This document shows positions 25,105 to 32,957 of a DNA stretch of 64,000 nucleotides, in pieces. The notes below the pieces were generated by a model. That model saw nothing but the letters and a program-made list of their open reading frames with translations. It searched no databases and was not told the origin of the DNA. Origin of the DNA: Candidatus Sulfopaludibacter sp. SbA3 (lineage in GTDB: Bacteria; Acidobacteriota; Vicinamibacteria; Vicinamibacterales; UBA2999); the NCBI GenBank assembly GCA_945903265.1, contig CAMDNQ010000008.1:89013-153012 (forward strand), in the 5' to 3' direction. Every line of letters begins with the position of its first letter. The stretch's first letter is position 1. A program made the translations under genes and the position numbers.

Positions 25105-26654
25105 GTTGGGCTCCGCACGTCGAGATGTTCCCCGAACACCTGTCGAAGCGCGTCGGAGATCTCACCAAGCGTGGCGTGTGCCTCTACCGCGGCGATGATG
25201 GGCGGCACCAGATTCGTTCCATCGCGGGCCGTTCGATCGACCCTCGCAAGCGCCGCGCGCCAGACGGCGTCGCTTCGGCCCGCGCGCACCTGGCGTACCC
25301 GTTCAATCTGACGACGTTCGACCTCCGGGTCGAGCTGAAAGACATCTTCGATGCGCGCCTCGCTCGCAAAGCGGTTCACGCCGACGACGACCGTCTCCCC
25401 CCCGTCAATCGACTGCTGCGCGCGGTACGCGGACTCCTGGATCTGTTGCTGCGTAAAACCGGATTCGATGGCCGCAATCGCTCCGCCTCGAACATCAATC
25501 GCCGTCATGAGCTCGACGGCCTCATGCTCCAGCCGGGTTGTCATGGCCTCGATCGCGTACGACCCGCCCACCGGGTCCGTCGTATTGCTGACGCCGCTTT
25601 CGTGGAGGATGACCTGCTGCGTGCGCACGGCGAGCGTCGCGCTGTCTTCGGTCGGCAGCGCCAGCGCCTCGTCGCGGCCGTTGCAATGCAGCGACTGGGT
25701 GCCCCCCAGGACCGCCGCGAGCGCCTGCAGGGCCACACGAACGATGTTGTTGTCCGGCTGCTGCGCGGTGAGCGTGCTGCCAGCCGTCTGCGTATGAAAG
25801 CGGAGCTGCTGCGCCCGGCCGGTTCGCGCGCCGAATCGATCGCGCATGATGCGCGCCCACAGGCGGCGCGCGGCGCGGAACTTCGCGATCTCTTCGAGAA
25901 AATTGTTATGCGCGTTGAAGAAGAAGGAGATCCGCGATCCGATCGCTTCGACGTCGACGCCCGCATCGATGGCGGCCTGTACGTACGCGCAACCGTGCGC
26001 GAGGGTGAACGCGATCTCCTGCGCCGCCGTCGATCCAGCCTCGCGAATGTGGTACCCGCTGACGGACATCGGATTCCATTGCGGCATCTCCGCGGCACAG
26101 AACGCCACGATGTCGGTGACGATGCGAAGGGACGGAGCGGGTGGATAGATGTATGTCCCGCGCGCCACGTATTCCTTGAGGATGTCGTTCTGCAGCGTTC
26201 CGGTCAGCACGCGAATCGGTGTGCCATGACGCCTGGCGACCGCGGCGTAGAGTGCCAGCAGGATGACGGCCGTCGCGTTGATCGTCATCGACGTGGAGAT
26301 CCGATCGAGCGGCACGTCAGCGAGGAGCACGTCCATGTCCTCGATGGAATCGATGGCGACGCCGACACGGCCGACTTCGCCGGCTGCGAGGGCGTGATCG
26401 GAGTCGTATCCAATCTGTGTCGGCAGATCGAATGCGACGCTCAGGCCCGTCACGCCCCGTGACAGCAGATAGTGAAAGCGTCTGTTTGATTCCGGCGCGC
26501 TCGCGAAGCCGGCGTACTGCCGCATGGTCCACGGGCGGCCGCGGTACATGTCCTGACGGATGCCGCGCGTGAACGGAAACTCTCCGGGAGCGCCGATGTC
26601 GCTGATGGGATCCACCGCCCGAAGGTCATCAGGGGTGGTGAACGGACCTTCCAC
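25101..26654 (-). CDS. mcmA1: Methylmalonyl-CoA mutase, catalytic (large) subunit
   Basis: 517 aa, the acyl-CoA-binding TIM-barrel part of a B12-dependent mutase that interconverts methylmalonyl-CoA and succinyl-Co[10 protein letters not shown] carries the Tyr (residue 47) and [13 protein letters not shown] the Arg (residue 165) that mark methylmalonyl-CoA mutase; isobutyryl-CoA mutases have Phe and Gln at these places. Further landmarks are [23 protein letters not shown] and [10 protein letters not shown]. The C-terminal cobalamin-binding domain (DxHxxG) is absent, so a separate B12 subunit is needed and is not in the window. The start is GTG, with a TACAAT box 9 nt upstream and no Shine-Dalgarno. 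Confidence 0.94.
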   Translation of the reverse strand: MEGPFTTPDDLRAVDPISDIGAPGEFPFTRGIRQDMYRGRPWTMRQYAGFASAPESNRRFHYLLSRGVTGLSVAFDLPTQIGYDSDHALAAGEVGRVGVAIDSIEDMDVLLADVPLDRISTSMTINATAVILLALYAAVARRHGTPIRVLTGTLQNDILKEYVARGTYIYPPAPSLRIVTDIVAFCAAEMPQWNPMSVSGYHIREAGSTAAQEIAFTLAHGCAYVQAAIDAGVDVEAIGSRISFFFNAHNNFLEEIAKFRAARRLWARIMRDRFGARTGRAQQLRFHTQTAGSTLTAQQPDNNIVRVALQALAAVLGGTQSLHCNGRDEALALPTEDSATLAVRTQQVILHESGVSNTTDPVGGSYAIEAMTTRLEHEAVELMTAIDVRGGAIAAIESGFTQQQIQESAYRAQQSIDGGETVVVGVNRFASEARIEDVFQLDPEVERRQIERVRQVRAGRSDAVWRAALARVDRTARDGTNLVPPIIAAVEAHATLGEISDALRQVFGEHLDVRSPT

Positions 26655-26663
26655 GTGGCGGGA

Positions 26664-26669
26664 ATTGTA
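26664..26669 (-). promoter_or_regulatory. TACAAT -10 box of the mutase gene
   Basis: On the minus strand TACAAT ends 9 nt before the GTG start at 26654. It lies back to back with the plus-strand promoter at 26680-26708. Confidence 0.4.
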
Positions 26670-26679
26670 CGTCGGTTTG

Positions 26680-26708
26680 TTGACACCTTTCGGCGCTGCC
26701 TCTACAAT
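26680..26708 (+). promoter_or_regulatory. Near-consensus sigma-70 promoter
   Basis: TTGACA (26680-26685), 17 nt spacer, TACAAT (26703-26708). It points to the small gene at 26850 and predicts a leader of about 135 nt. Confidence 0.75.
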
Positions 26709-26715
26709 GCCTCCA

Positions 26716-26849
26716 GCCTTGCAAGAAGGCGTAAACCCCTGTAGATAAACACTTTTGGCGCCTGAGCCCTGCTGATCTCCCCGGTCCGCGGGTTCGGCTC
26801 AGGAGACGCTTCCGGATCCCGGCCCGGCGGCGGCTGAGGAGGAACAGGA
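26716..26849 (+). ncRNA. Structured 5' leader of unknown type
   Basis: This stretch lies between the promoter at 26680 and the gene at 26850. It contains a hairpin GCCTT-gcaag-AAGGC (26716-26730) right at the expected 5' end and a longer-range pairing CCTGAGCC (26761-26768) with GGCTCAGG (26796-26803) that closes a GC-rich loop. A Shine-Dalgarno GAGGAGG follows near 26837. It does not match a riboswitch class I recognise by eye. Confidence 0.35.
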
Positions 26850-27158
26850 ATGGATGACGTCGTCAACCGGTTCGCCCGAGAGCTGGCCGACGCGATTGCC
26901 GCTGCTGTCGCCGAGAGCCCCCAAGTGGAAGCCTGCCGTGCCAGTGCGCGGGAGGCTGGTTTCGAGATGCGAGTAACGCTCGAAGCCGTGGTCGGATTCG
27001 TGAACCGGACCAATGGTGGCGCGGTCACCAAGATCACGACGCCCGCGCGCCTGCTGCCGGCGCGCCGGAACTTCGACCTGACCTCCAACGATCGCCGCTT
27101 CCTTCGTTCGCTCCGCATCGGCGCCGACGAAGCCAAGGAAGAGAAACCGGTCGAATAG
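26850..27158 (+). CDS. Small conserved-looking protein of unknown function
   Basis: 102 aa, soluble, no signal peptide or known motif. The N-terminal half is helical (MDDVVNRFARELADAIAAAVAESP); the C-terminal half is basic with RNFDLTSNDRRFLRSLRI. It has the clearest promoter in this part of the window, a long leader with paired segments and a strong GAGGAGG Shine-Dalgarno, all signs of a real, well-expressed gene. A nucleic-acid-binding or regulatory role would fit the size and charge but is a guess. Confidence 0.75.
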   Translation: MDDVVNRFARELADAIAAAVAESPQVEACRASAREAGFEMRVTLEAVVGFVNRTNGGAVTKITTPARLLPARRNFDLTSNDRRFLRSLRIGADEAKEEKPVE

Positions 27159-27230
27159 TTCCTCGACCCGAACGTACGCATCAATATTCCAGTAGACCAG
27201 CCAGCGGAATTCGGGCTAATCTGTGCCGCC

Positions 27231-28223
27231 TTGTCGAGTACTGAGACGACAAAGAAAAGGCGAAAATTATCAGCCATGGCGTTCGGCGGATCACATCGGG
27301 TCGCGTTCCTCGCAGCCGCTTTCGTCGCAGTCACGTTTCCGGACGTGTTCCCGCCGGCGCACGCGCAGCGCGCGGCCCCGCCGCCGCCGGCAACCATCTT
27401 CGGCGTCGGGGACATCATGCACTGTTCTTCGCCCCAGCGCGCGGAACAGACCGGCCTGCTGATGCAGCGGCTGCTGAATGAGACGCCCAACAGCATCGGT
27501 GTCACCTTTGGCGACAACTCCAACGACGATGGTTCACCGGAGAGCTACGACTGCTTCGACCGGTCGATCTGGGGGAAGCTGATGAGCCGCCTGATCCCGT
27601 CGCCCGGCAACCACGACTATGGCGTCGACAAGGATCTGCCGTTCTACTTCCTGTATTTTCCGCAGGCCGGTCATCCGCGATTGGGCTATCAGGCGTTTGA
27701 TTTCGGCGGCTGGCGTATCTACGCCCTCAACAGCGAGCTGGTCGCGCCCGATCTCAGACTGGGCCAGCTTCAGTGGCTGGAGCGCGATCTGGCGGCGCAG
27801 TATCGGAAGTGCGTCATGGCCTATTTCCACAGGCCGCCGTTTTCGTCCGGCAACTTCGCGAGCCCCGCGTGGGTCATGCCGATCTTTCGCAAGTTGTACA
27901 AATACGGCGTAGACCTGATCGCCACGGGCCACGAGCATTTCTTTGCGTCGATGCCGCCAGTGACGCCCGACGGCGTGGTCAATGCCGCTTACGGCGTGCC
28001 GGTGCTGGTCGCGGGGACGGGCGGAGCGGTGTTCTTTAATCGGCCTCATTCGTTGAAGTTCGGCACCTGGGGTGAGCAGGTCGTGACGCACGCACTGGGC
28101 ATCCTGAAGATCACGCTGAAGCCGACGGCGTTCGACTGGGCGTTTGTGCCAGTCGATTCGACGGTGAGGGGGCCCTTCGGCAGCGGGCAGTGCCACGAGA
28201 ATCCCCCGGGCTTCGTCGAGTAG
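27231..28223 (+). CDS. Secreted metallophosphoesterase
   Basis: Calcineurin-like phosphoesterase, 330 aa from TTG 27231 or 315 from ATG 27276. A basic n-region (KKRRK) and hydrophobic stretch ending PAHAQ form a signal peptide. Metal-ligand motifs appear in the family order: GVGDI, TFGDNSNDDG, SPGNHDYG, YFHRPPF and ATGHEHFF, so two-metal catalysis should be intact; the layout resembles purple-acid-phosphatase-like enzymes. TTG was kept because the basic residues before ATG 27276 improve the signal peptide and a TAATCT box lies 8 nt before it. The natural substrate is unknown; phosphate scavenging is plausible. Confidence 0.88.
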   Translation: MSSTETTKKRRKLSAMAFGGSHRVAFLAAAFVAVTFPDVFPPAHAQRAAPPPPATIFGVGDIMHCSSPQRAEQTGLLMQRLLNETPNSIGVTFGDNSNDDGSPESYDCFDRSIWGKLMSRLIPSPGNHDYGVDKDLPFYFLYFPQAGHPRLGYQAFDFGGWRIYALNSELVAPDLRLGQLQWLERDLAAQYRKCVMAYFHRPPFSSGNFASPAWVMPIFRKLYKYGVDLIATGHEHFFASMPPVTPDGVVNAAYGVPVLVAGTGGAVFFNRPHSLKFGTWGEQVVTHALGILKITLKPTAFDWAFVPVDSTVRGPFGSGQCHENPPGFVE

Positions 28224-28238
28224 GCGCGCCGCGGTCCG

Positions 28239-28988
28239 TCAGCGGGCCGCCTTCCCCTGATTCGCCATGGCCTGCGTCGCGCTCCTGATGGCATCCTGGT
28301 CGCCCAGATAGAATTTCTGCAGCGGCTGGAGATCGTCGTTGAGCAGGTATACGAGCGGGACGCCCGTTGGGATGTTCAGGTCGACAATCTCCTGGTCGGA
28401 AACGTTATCCAGAAACTTGACGAGAGCGCGAAGGCTGTTGCCATGGGCGGCAATCAGCACGTGCTTGCCGCTCTTGATCGTCGGCGCGATCGCGCCATGC
28501 CAGTAGGGAAGGAACCGGTCCACGGTGTCCTTCAGCGATTCGGTCAGCGGGAGCTCGTTCGGTGACAGATCGGCATAGCGCCGCTCGCGCGACGGATGCC
28601 GCGGGTCGTCCACCGTCAACGGCGGAGGCGGAATGTCATAGCTCCGGCGCCAGAGCTTGACCTGCGCTTCCCCATGCTGCGCAGCGGTCTCCGCCTTGTT
28701 GAGACCCTGCAGCGCGCCGTAATGCCGCTCGTTCAGGCGCCAGGAGCGGTGGACGGGGAGCCACATCATGTCGAGCTCGTCGAGCGCGATCTGCAGCGTG
28801 CGGATGGCCCGCTTGAGCACCGACGAATAGGCGACGTCGAACTCGTACTTCTCGGCGGCGAGGATCCGGCCGGCCTCGCGAGCTTCGTTCAGGCCTTTGT
28901 CGTTCAGATCAACGTCTGTCCATCCCGTGAACCGGTTTTCCCTGTTCCAGGTACTTTCGCCGTGGCGCAGCAGCACGAGACGATGCAT
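28239..28988 (-). CDS. gpmA: 2,3-bisphosphoglycerate-dependent phosphoglycerate mutase
   Basis: Cytoplasmic glycolytic enzyme interconverting 3- and 2-phosphoglycerate. 249 aa, full length. The phosphohistidine motif [18 protein letters not shown] is at the N terminus, with [14 protein letters not shown], the second catalytic histidine in [12 protein letters not shown] and the usual [23 protein letters not shown]. It begins 1 nt after the enolase stop on the same strand, so the two consecutive glycolytic steps are made from one message. Confidence 0.98.
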   Translation of the reverse strand: MHRLVLLRHGESTWNRENRFTGWTDVDLNDKGLNEAREAGRILAAEKYEFDVAYSSVLKRAIRTLQIALDELDMMWLPVHRSWRLNERHYGALQGLNKAETAAQHGEAQVKLWRRSYDIPPPPLTVDDPRHPSRERRYADLSPNELPLTESLKDTVDRFLPYWHGAIAPTIKSGKHVLIAAHGNSLRALVKFLDNVSDQEIVDLNIPTGVPLVYLLNDDLQPLQKFYLGDQDAIRSATQAMANQGKAAR

Positions 28989-28989
28989 A

Positions 28990-30294
28990 TCAGTGTGGGA
29001 CCGTTGCGAGCTGCCGGATCGCCCCCCGGCCCGCGTAGGTCGCGGCGGTGCCGAGCTCTTCTTCGATGCGGAGCAGTTGATTGTATTTGGCGATCCGATC
29101 GCTGCGGCTCGCCGAACCCGTCTTGATCTGGCCGGACGACGTACCGACCGCCAGATCCGCGATGGTGCTGTCTTCGGTTTCCCCTGATCGGTGGGAGATC
29201 ACCGTCGCGTATCCCGCGTCACGCGCCATCGCGATGGCATCGAGCGTTTCTGAGACCGTACCGATTTGATTGAGCTTTACAAGGAGCGCGTTCCCGACGC
29301 GTTCGGCAATTCCTTTTCGCAAGATCTCCGGATTCGTAACGAACACGTCGTCGCCGACCAGCTGCACACGATCGCCGAGCGACCTCGTGAGCATTTTCCA
29401 GCCATCCCAGTCGCTTTCGCCCAGGCCGTCCTCAATGGCGATAATCGGGTACTGCGCCGTCCATTCGGTGTACATCTCGACCATCTGGGCGGGCGTCCGC
29501 GCCGGCTCGCCTGATTTCTTAAAGACGTACTGGCCGTTCTCCCACAGCTCGCTGGCGGCGACGTCGAGCGCGAGAAACACGTTCTGCCCAGGCTTCGCGC
29601 CGGCCTTTTCGACGGCCTGCATGACGAGATCCAGCGCCTCGCGGTTGGAACGGAGATTGGGCGCGAACCCGCCTTCGTCGCCGACGCCTGTCGAGTGCCC
29701 GGCCTTCTTCAGAATTGACCGCAGCGCGTGGAAAATTTCGGTCCCCACGCGCAGCGCTTCGCTGAACGTCGGCAGGCCAAGCGGCAGGACCATGAACTCC
29801 TGGAGGTCGACGCTGCTGTCGGCATGCGCGCCTCCATTGAGAATGTTCATCATGGGCACAGGCAAGACGCGCGGTTCGTTCGCTCTTCCGCTGATCCGTG
29901 CGATATGGGTATAGAGGGGCTCGCCGGCCGCGACTGCGGCGGCCTTCGCGGCGGCCATCGAGACCGCGAGCAGCGCGTTGGCGCCAAGCCGGCTCTTGGT
30001 CGGTGTCCCATCGAGGGCAATCAGACGGCTGTCGATCGCGCGCTGATCGAGCGGCTGACCGCGCAGCGACGCGGCGATCTCTCCGTTGATATGGCCGACG
30101 GCCGTGCGAACGCCCTTTCCGAGGTACCGGCCCTTGTCGCCGTCGCGCAACTCCAGCGCTTCGCGCTCGCCCGTCGACGCGCCGGAGGGCACCGCCGCGC
30201 GGCCGAACGCGGTGCCAGCCCAGAGATCCACTTCAACCGTCGGATTGCCGCGGGAGTCGAGAATCTCCCGTCCATGTACACGCGTTATTTGCAC
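28990..30294 (-). CDS. eno: Enolase
   Basis: Converts 2-phosphoglycerate to phosphoenolpyruvate, and is often an RNA-degradosome partner. 434 aa. [19 protein letters not shown] opens the protein; [12 protein letters not shown], the metal ligands in [21 protein letters not shown] and [10 protein letters not shown], and the signature [16 protein letters not shown] with [17 protein letters not shown] are intact. The start is GTG 30294 with an AAGGA Shine-Dalgarno a few nt upstream. A TTGACA lies further upstream on the minus strand, near the end of glgC, but without a good -10 at 17 nt. gpmA follows. Confidence 0.98.
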   Translation of the reverse strand: MQITRVHGREILDSRGNPTVEVDLWAGTAFGRAAVPSGASTGEREALELRDGDKGRYLGKGVRTAVGHINGEIAASLRGQPLDQRAIDSRLIALDGTPTKSRLGANALLAVSMAAAKAAAVAAGEPLYTHIARISGRANEPRVLPVPMMNILNGGAHADSSVDLQEFMVLPLGLPTFSEALRVGTEIFHALRSILKKAGHSTGVGDEGGFAPNLRSNREALDLVMQAVEKAGAKPGQNVFLALDVAASELWENGQYVFKKSGEPARTPAQMVEMYTEWTAQYPIIAIEDGLGESDWDGWKMLTRSLGDRVQLVGDDVFVTNPEILRKGIAERVGNALLVKLNQIGTVSETLDAIAMARDAGYATVISHRSGETEDSTIADLAVGTSSGQIKTGSASRSDRIAKYNQLLRIEEELGTAATYAGRGAIRQLATVPH

Positions 30295-30336
30295 AGCATC
30301 CTTACAATCTGACTCTTGACCGTTGTCCTGTAGCTG

Positions 30337-31626
30337 TCAAGTCGCTGCCGAGCCGCCACGATCCGCATCGGCTTCCGCACGCAGCGACTCGTCGGTAATG
30401 GGTCCGATGAGCGGCTCATCCTCCGCGGTGACGACGACGACGCCGCCCTCGGTGACGGTGTGGCGCCGGCGATCCTCCTCCGGGTTGAAGCCGATGAGCG
30501 CGCCGCGCGGGATGAGGACGTCGCGATCGATGATCGCGCGGCGGAGCCGCGCATGCCGGCCGACGCGGACGCCGGGCATCAGAATCGCCTGCTCGATCTC
30601 GCAGAAGCTATGGACTCGGACATTCGGGCACAAGATGCTTCCGTTGATGCGGCTCCCTGAAATAATGCAGCCGCTCGAGATCACGGAATCGAGCGCCTGA
30701 CCGCACCGCTGGCCCTCTTCAGCGAATACGAATTTTGCGGGGGGCGCCTGCGGCTGATTTGTCCGCAGGGGCCACTCCGGATCGTACAGGTTGAACTCGG
30801 GATTCACCTGACACAGATCCATGCTCGCGTCGAAATAGGCATCGAGGGTCCCGATGTCGCGCCAGTACTTCGACGCCTTCTTGTTCTCGTCGTAGAAGCG
30901 GTAGGAATAGACGGGTCCGTTCTGAATCAGCGCCGGGATGACGTTCTTGCCAAAGTCGTGGTCGCTGGCGGGACGCGCCGCGTCCTCCTCGAGCGCGCGC
31001 ACGAGCACGTCGGTGCGGAAGATGTAGATGCCCATCGACGCGAGCGCGACGTCCGACGAGCCGGGCACGGGCCGTGTCGTGACGGGTTTTTCCTCGAACC
31101 CGACGACGCGGTCGGTTTCGTCCACATGCACGATGCCGAACCGCCGGCTCTCGCTGACAGGAATTTCAATGGTCGCCAGCGTGGCGTCCGCCTGGCGATC
31201 CAGGTGGAACCGCAACATCTTCGAGTAGTCCATCTTGTACACGTGGTCGCCCGACAGGATGATGACGTGGCTCGGGGACTCCTGGACCACCGAATAGACG
31301 TTCTGATACACGGCGTCGGCCGTGCCCAGGTACCAATGTTCGCCGACGCGCTTCTGCGGCGGCAGGATCTCGATGAACTCGCCAAGCTCCTCGGACACGA
31401 TGCTCCATCCCATGCGGATGTGCCGGTTCAGGGAGAGCGACTTGTACTGTGTGGCGATGAAAATCCGGCGCAGGCCCGAGTTGATGCAGTTGCTGAGGGT
31501 GAAGTCGATGATGCGGTATGGCCCGCCGAAATAGACTGCGGGCTTGGCCCGTTCCTTGGTGAGGGGATACAGCCGTTCGCCAGCTCCGCCTGCGAGCAGG
31601 ATGACGAGGATATCATCCAGGTCCAT
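30337..31626 (-). CDS. glgC: Glucose-1-phosphate adenylyltransferase
   Basis: Makes ADP-glucose from ATP and glucose-1-phosphate, the committed step of bacterial glycogen synthesis. 429 aa. The nucleotide-binding loop VILLAGGAGERLYPLTKERAKPAV, PYRIIDFTLSNCINSGLRRI, EHWYLGTADAVYQN and ILSGDHVYKMDY are all family marks; the C terminus is a left-handed beta-helix. A perfect 10-bp inverted repeat sits 7 nt before the ATG and could hide the initiation region. No other glg gene is adjacent; eno-gpmA lie downstream on the same strand, 42 nt away. Confidence 0.97.
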   Translation of the reverse strand: MDLDDILVILLAGGAGERLYPLTKERAKPAVYFGGPYRIIDFTLSNCINSGLRRIFIATQYKSLSLNRHIRMGWSIVSEELGEFIEILPPQKRVGEHWYLGTADAVYQNVYSVVQESPSHVIILSGDHVYKMDYSKMLRFHLDRQADATLATIEIPVSESRRFGIVHVDETDRVVGFEEKPVTTRPVPGSSDVALASMGIYIFRTDVLVRALEEDAARPASDHDFGKNVIPALIQNGPVYSYRFYDENKKASKYWRDIGTLDAYFDASMDLCQVNPEFNLYDPEWPLRTNQPQAPPAKFVFAEEGQRCGQALDSVISSGCIISGSRINGSILCPNVRVHSFCEIEQAILMPGVRVGRHARLRRAIIDRDVLIPRGALIGFNPEEDRRRHTVTEGGVVVVTAEDEPLIGPITDESLRAEADADRGGSAAT

Positions 31627-31633
31627 GCGCGTT

Positions 31634-31656
31634 GTAGGTCAAACCCTTTGACCTAC
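31634..31656. promoter_or_regulatory. Perfect inverted repeat in the glgC leader
   Basis: GTAGGTCAAA (31634-31643) and TTTGACCTAC (31647-31656) are perfect inverted copies separated by 3 nt. In the glgC mRNA this forms a 10-bp hairpin that ends 7 nt before the start codon; as DNA it could be an operator. An extended -10 (TGC-TATCAT on the minus strand, near 31676-31684) lies upstream. Confidence 0.6.
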
Positions 31657-31754
31657 CGGGGTCATGAAGGGGTGGCGATGATAGCACGCGATCGCTGGAC
31701 GACCGGCTCGGCCGCTCGCGCGATTTTGCTCAGCAACTTCTGCTGTTTGGCTGT

Positions 31755-31783
31755 TTGACTTGCCCAATATTCGTGCCTATGAT
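31755..31783 (+). promoter_or_regulatory. Sigma-70-type promoter of the secreted protein gene
   Basis: TTGACT (31755-31760), 17 nt spacer, TATGAT (31778-31783), followed by a leader of about 50 nt with the Shine-Dalgarno AGAGAGG before the ATG at 31840. Confidence 0.72.
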
Positions 31784-31839
31784 CAGTCGATTCGGATTCT
31801 TGGATAGCCCTGCACCGGGCGTTTTCTCACGAGAGAGGC

Positions 31840-32931
31840 ATGATGCATATCCGTCGGGTTTTCACGGTGGCCGCCGCGGTTGCCGCGCTTGCTGCCGCGT
31901 CGCCGGTTCTGATTGCGCAGCAACAGCAGCAGAACAACCAGCAAGACCGTCGCGAGCAGGAGAAGCGGAGTCAGCAGGAACAGCGCGACATCGAAGCGCT
32001 GGTGCAGCTGGTGGATGCGGTCAGCGCAGGCAAGCAGCCGGCTCCAACCGACATTCCCATTGCGTGGCAGAGCAACCACTTCGTGAAGGGCAGCGAAGGA
32101 GGGACGTACATTCCGTTCACTCTGACGCTCGATTCGACCAAGCTCACGAGCCCGGCCGTGGCGATGTACGTGCGCGCCGTCGATAAGGCCGCCGCCGCCG
32201 CCGCTCCAGTGCAGCCCGCCCCTCAGCAGAACAACAACCGGAATCAGCAGGCTGCGGCGCCTGTCTATCCGTGGGATGACATCAACTTCATCCAGATTCC
32301 TGCCGGCGGCAAGGTCCAGCGCGCCGTCATGCTGAAGCCAGGCGAATACGACCTCTACGTCGCGATCAAGGAACGCACCCCGCAGCAACAGCAGAGGAAC
32401 GCGCCGCCCCAGAAGTCGGGCGTGCTCAAGTACACGCTGAAGGTTCCGGACTACAACAGCACGACCGACATCACCACCAGCACGCCGATTCTGGCGAAGG
32501 ACGTCATGCCGCTGACCGCGCCGCTGAGCGTGGAGGAACAGCGCGTGAAGCCGTACACGTTCGGCGGAACGCTGCAGATTACGCCAGCGGAGACGCCCGT
32601 CTTCAAGACCGCTGAGGATTTTCAGCTGCTCTTCTGGGTCTACGGCGTGCAGGACAAGGGCGGCGTGCCCGATGTCACGATTGAGTACAACTTCCACGTC
32701 AAGGGAGCCGACGGCGCGGAGAAGTTCTTCAACAAGACCCAGCCGCAGGCGCTGAATGCCCAGACGTTGCCGCCCGGCTTCAGTATTCAGGCGGGGCATC
32801 AGGTGCTCGGCTTCCTCGGCGTGCCGCTGAAGAGCTTCCCGGCCGGCGAGTACCGCGTCGAGTTCAAGATCACGGATAAGATTTCAGGCAAAACGATCAC
32901 GCAGAACCAGTCGTTCACCGTTCAGGCCTAA
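31840..32931 (+). CDS. Secreted protein of unknown function with Gln-rich N terminus
   Basis: 363 aa. The signal peptide (residues 1 to about 26) ends SPVLIAQ and is followed by a Gln/Asn/Arg-rich charged stretch to about residue 47. The rest is beta-rich with two Gln/Asn/Pro linkers near residues 120-140 and 180-195. No catalytic motif was recognised. Repeated phrases such as AVMLKPGEYDLYVAIKER and FLGVPLKSFPAGEYRVEFKI resemble Ig-like or GWxTD-neighbour domains of exported proteins, but I would not assign a family. It has its own good promoter and is followed by the outer-membrane protein gene 26 nt downstream. Confidence 0.8.
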   Translation: MMHIRRVFTVAAAVAALAAASPVLIAQQQQQNNQQDRREQEKRSQQEQRDIEALVQLVDAVSAGKQPAPTDIPIAWQSNHFVKGSEGGTYIPFTLTLDSTKLTSPAVAMYVRAVDKAAAAAAPVQPAPQQNNNRNQQAAAPVYPWDDINFIQIPAGGKVQRAVMLKPGEYDLYVAIKERTPQQQQRNAPPQKSGVLKYTLKVPDYNSTTDITTSTPILAKDVMPLTAPLSVEEQRVKPYTFGGTLQITPAETPVFKTAEDFQLLFWVYGVQDKGGVPDVTIEYNFHVKGADGAEKFFNKTQPQALNAQTLPPGFSIQAGHQVLGFLGVPLKSFPAGEYRVEFKITDKISGKTITQNQSFTVQA

Positions 32932-32957
32932 AGGGCAGGGAGGGCCGCCGCACGACG

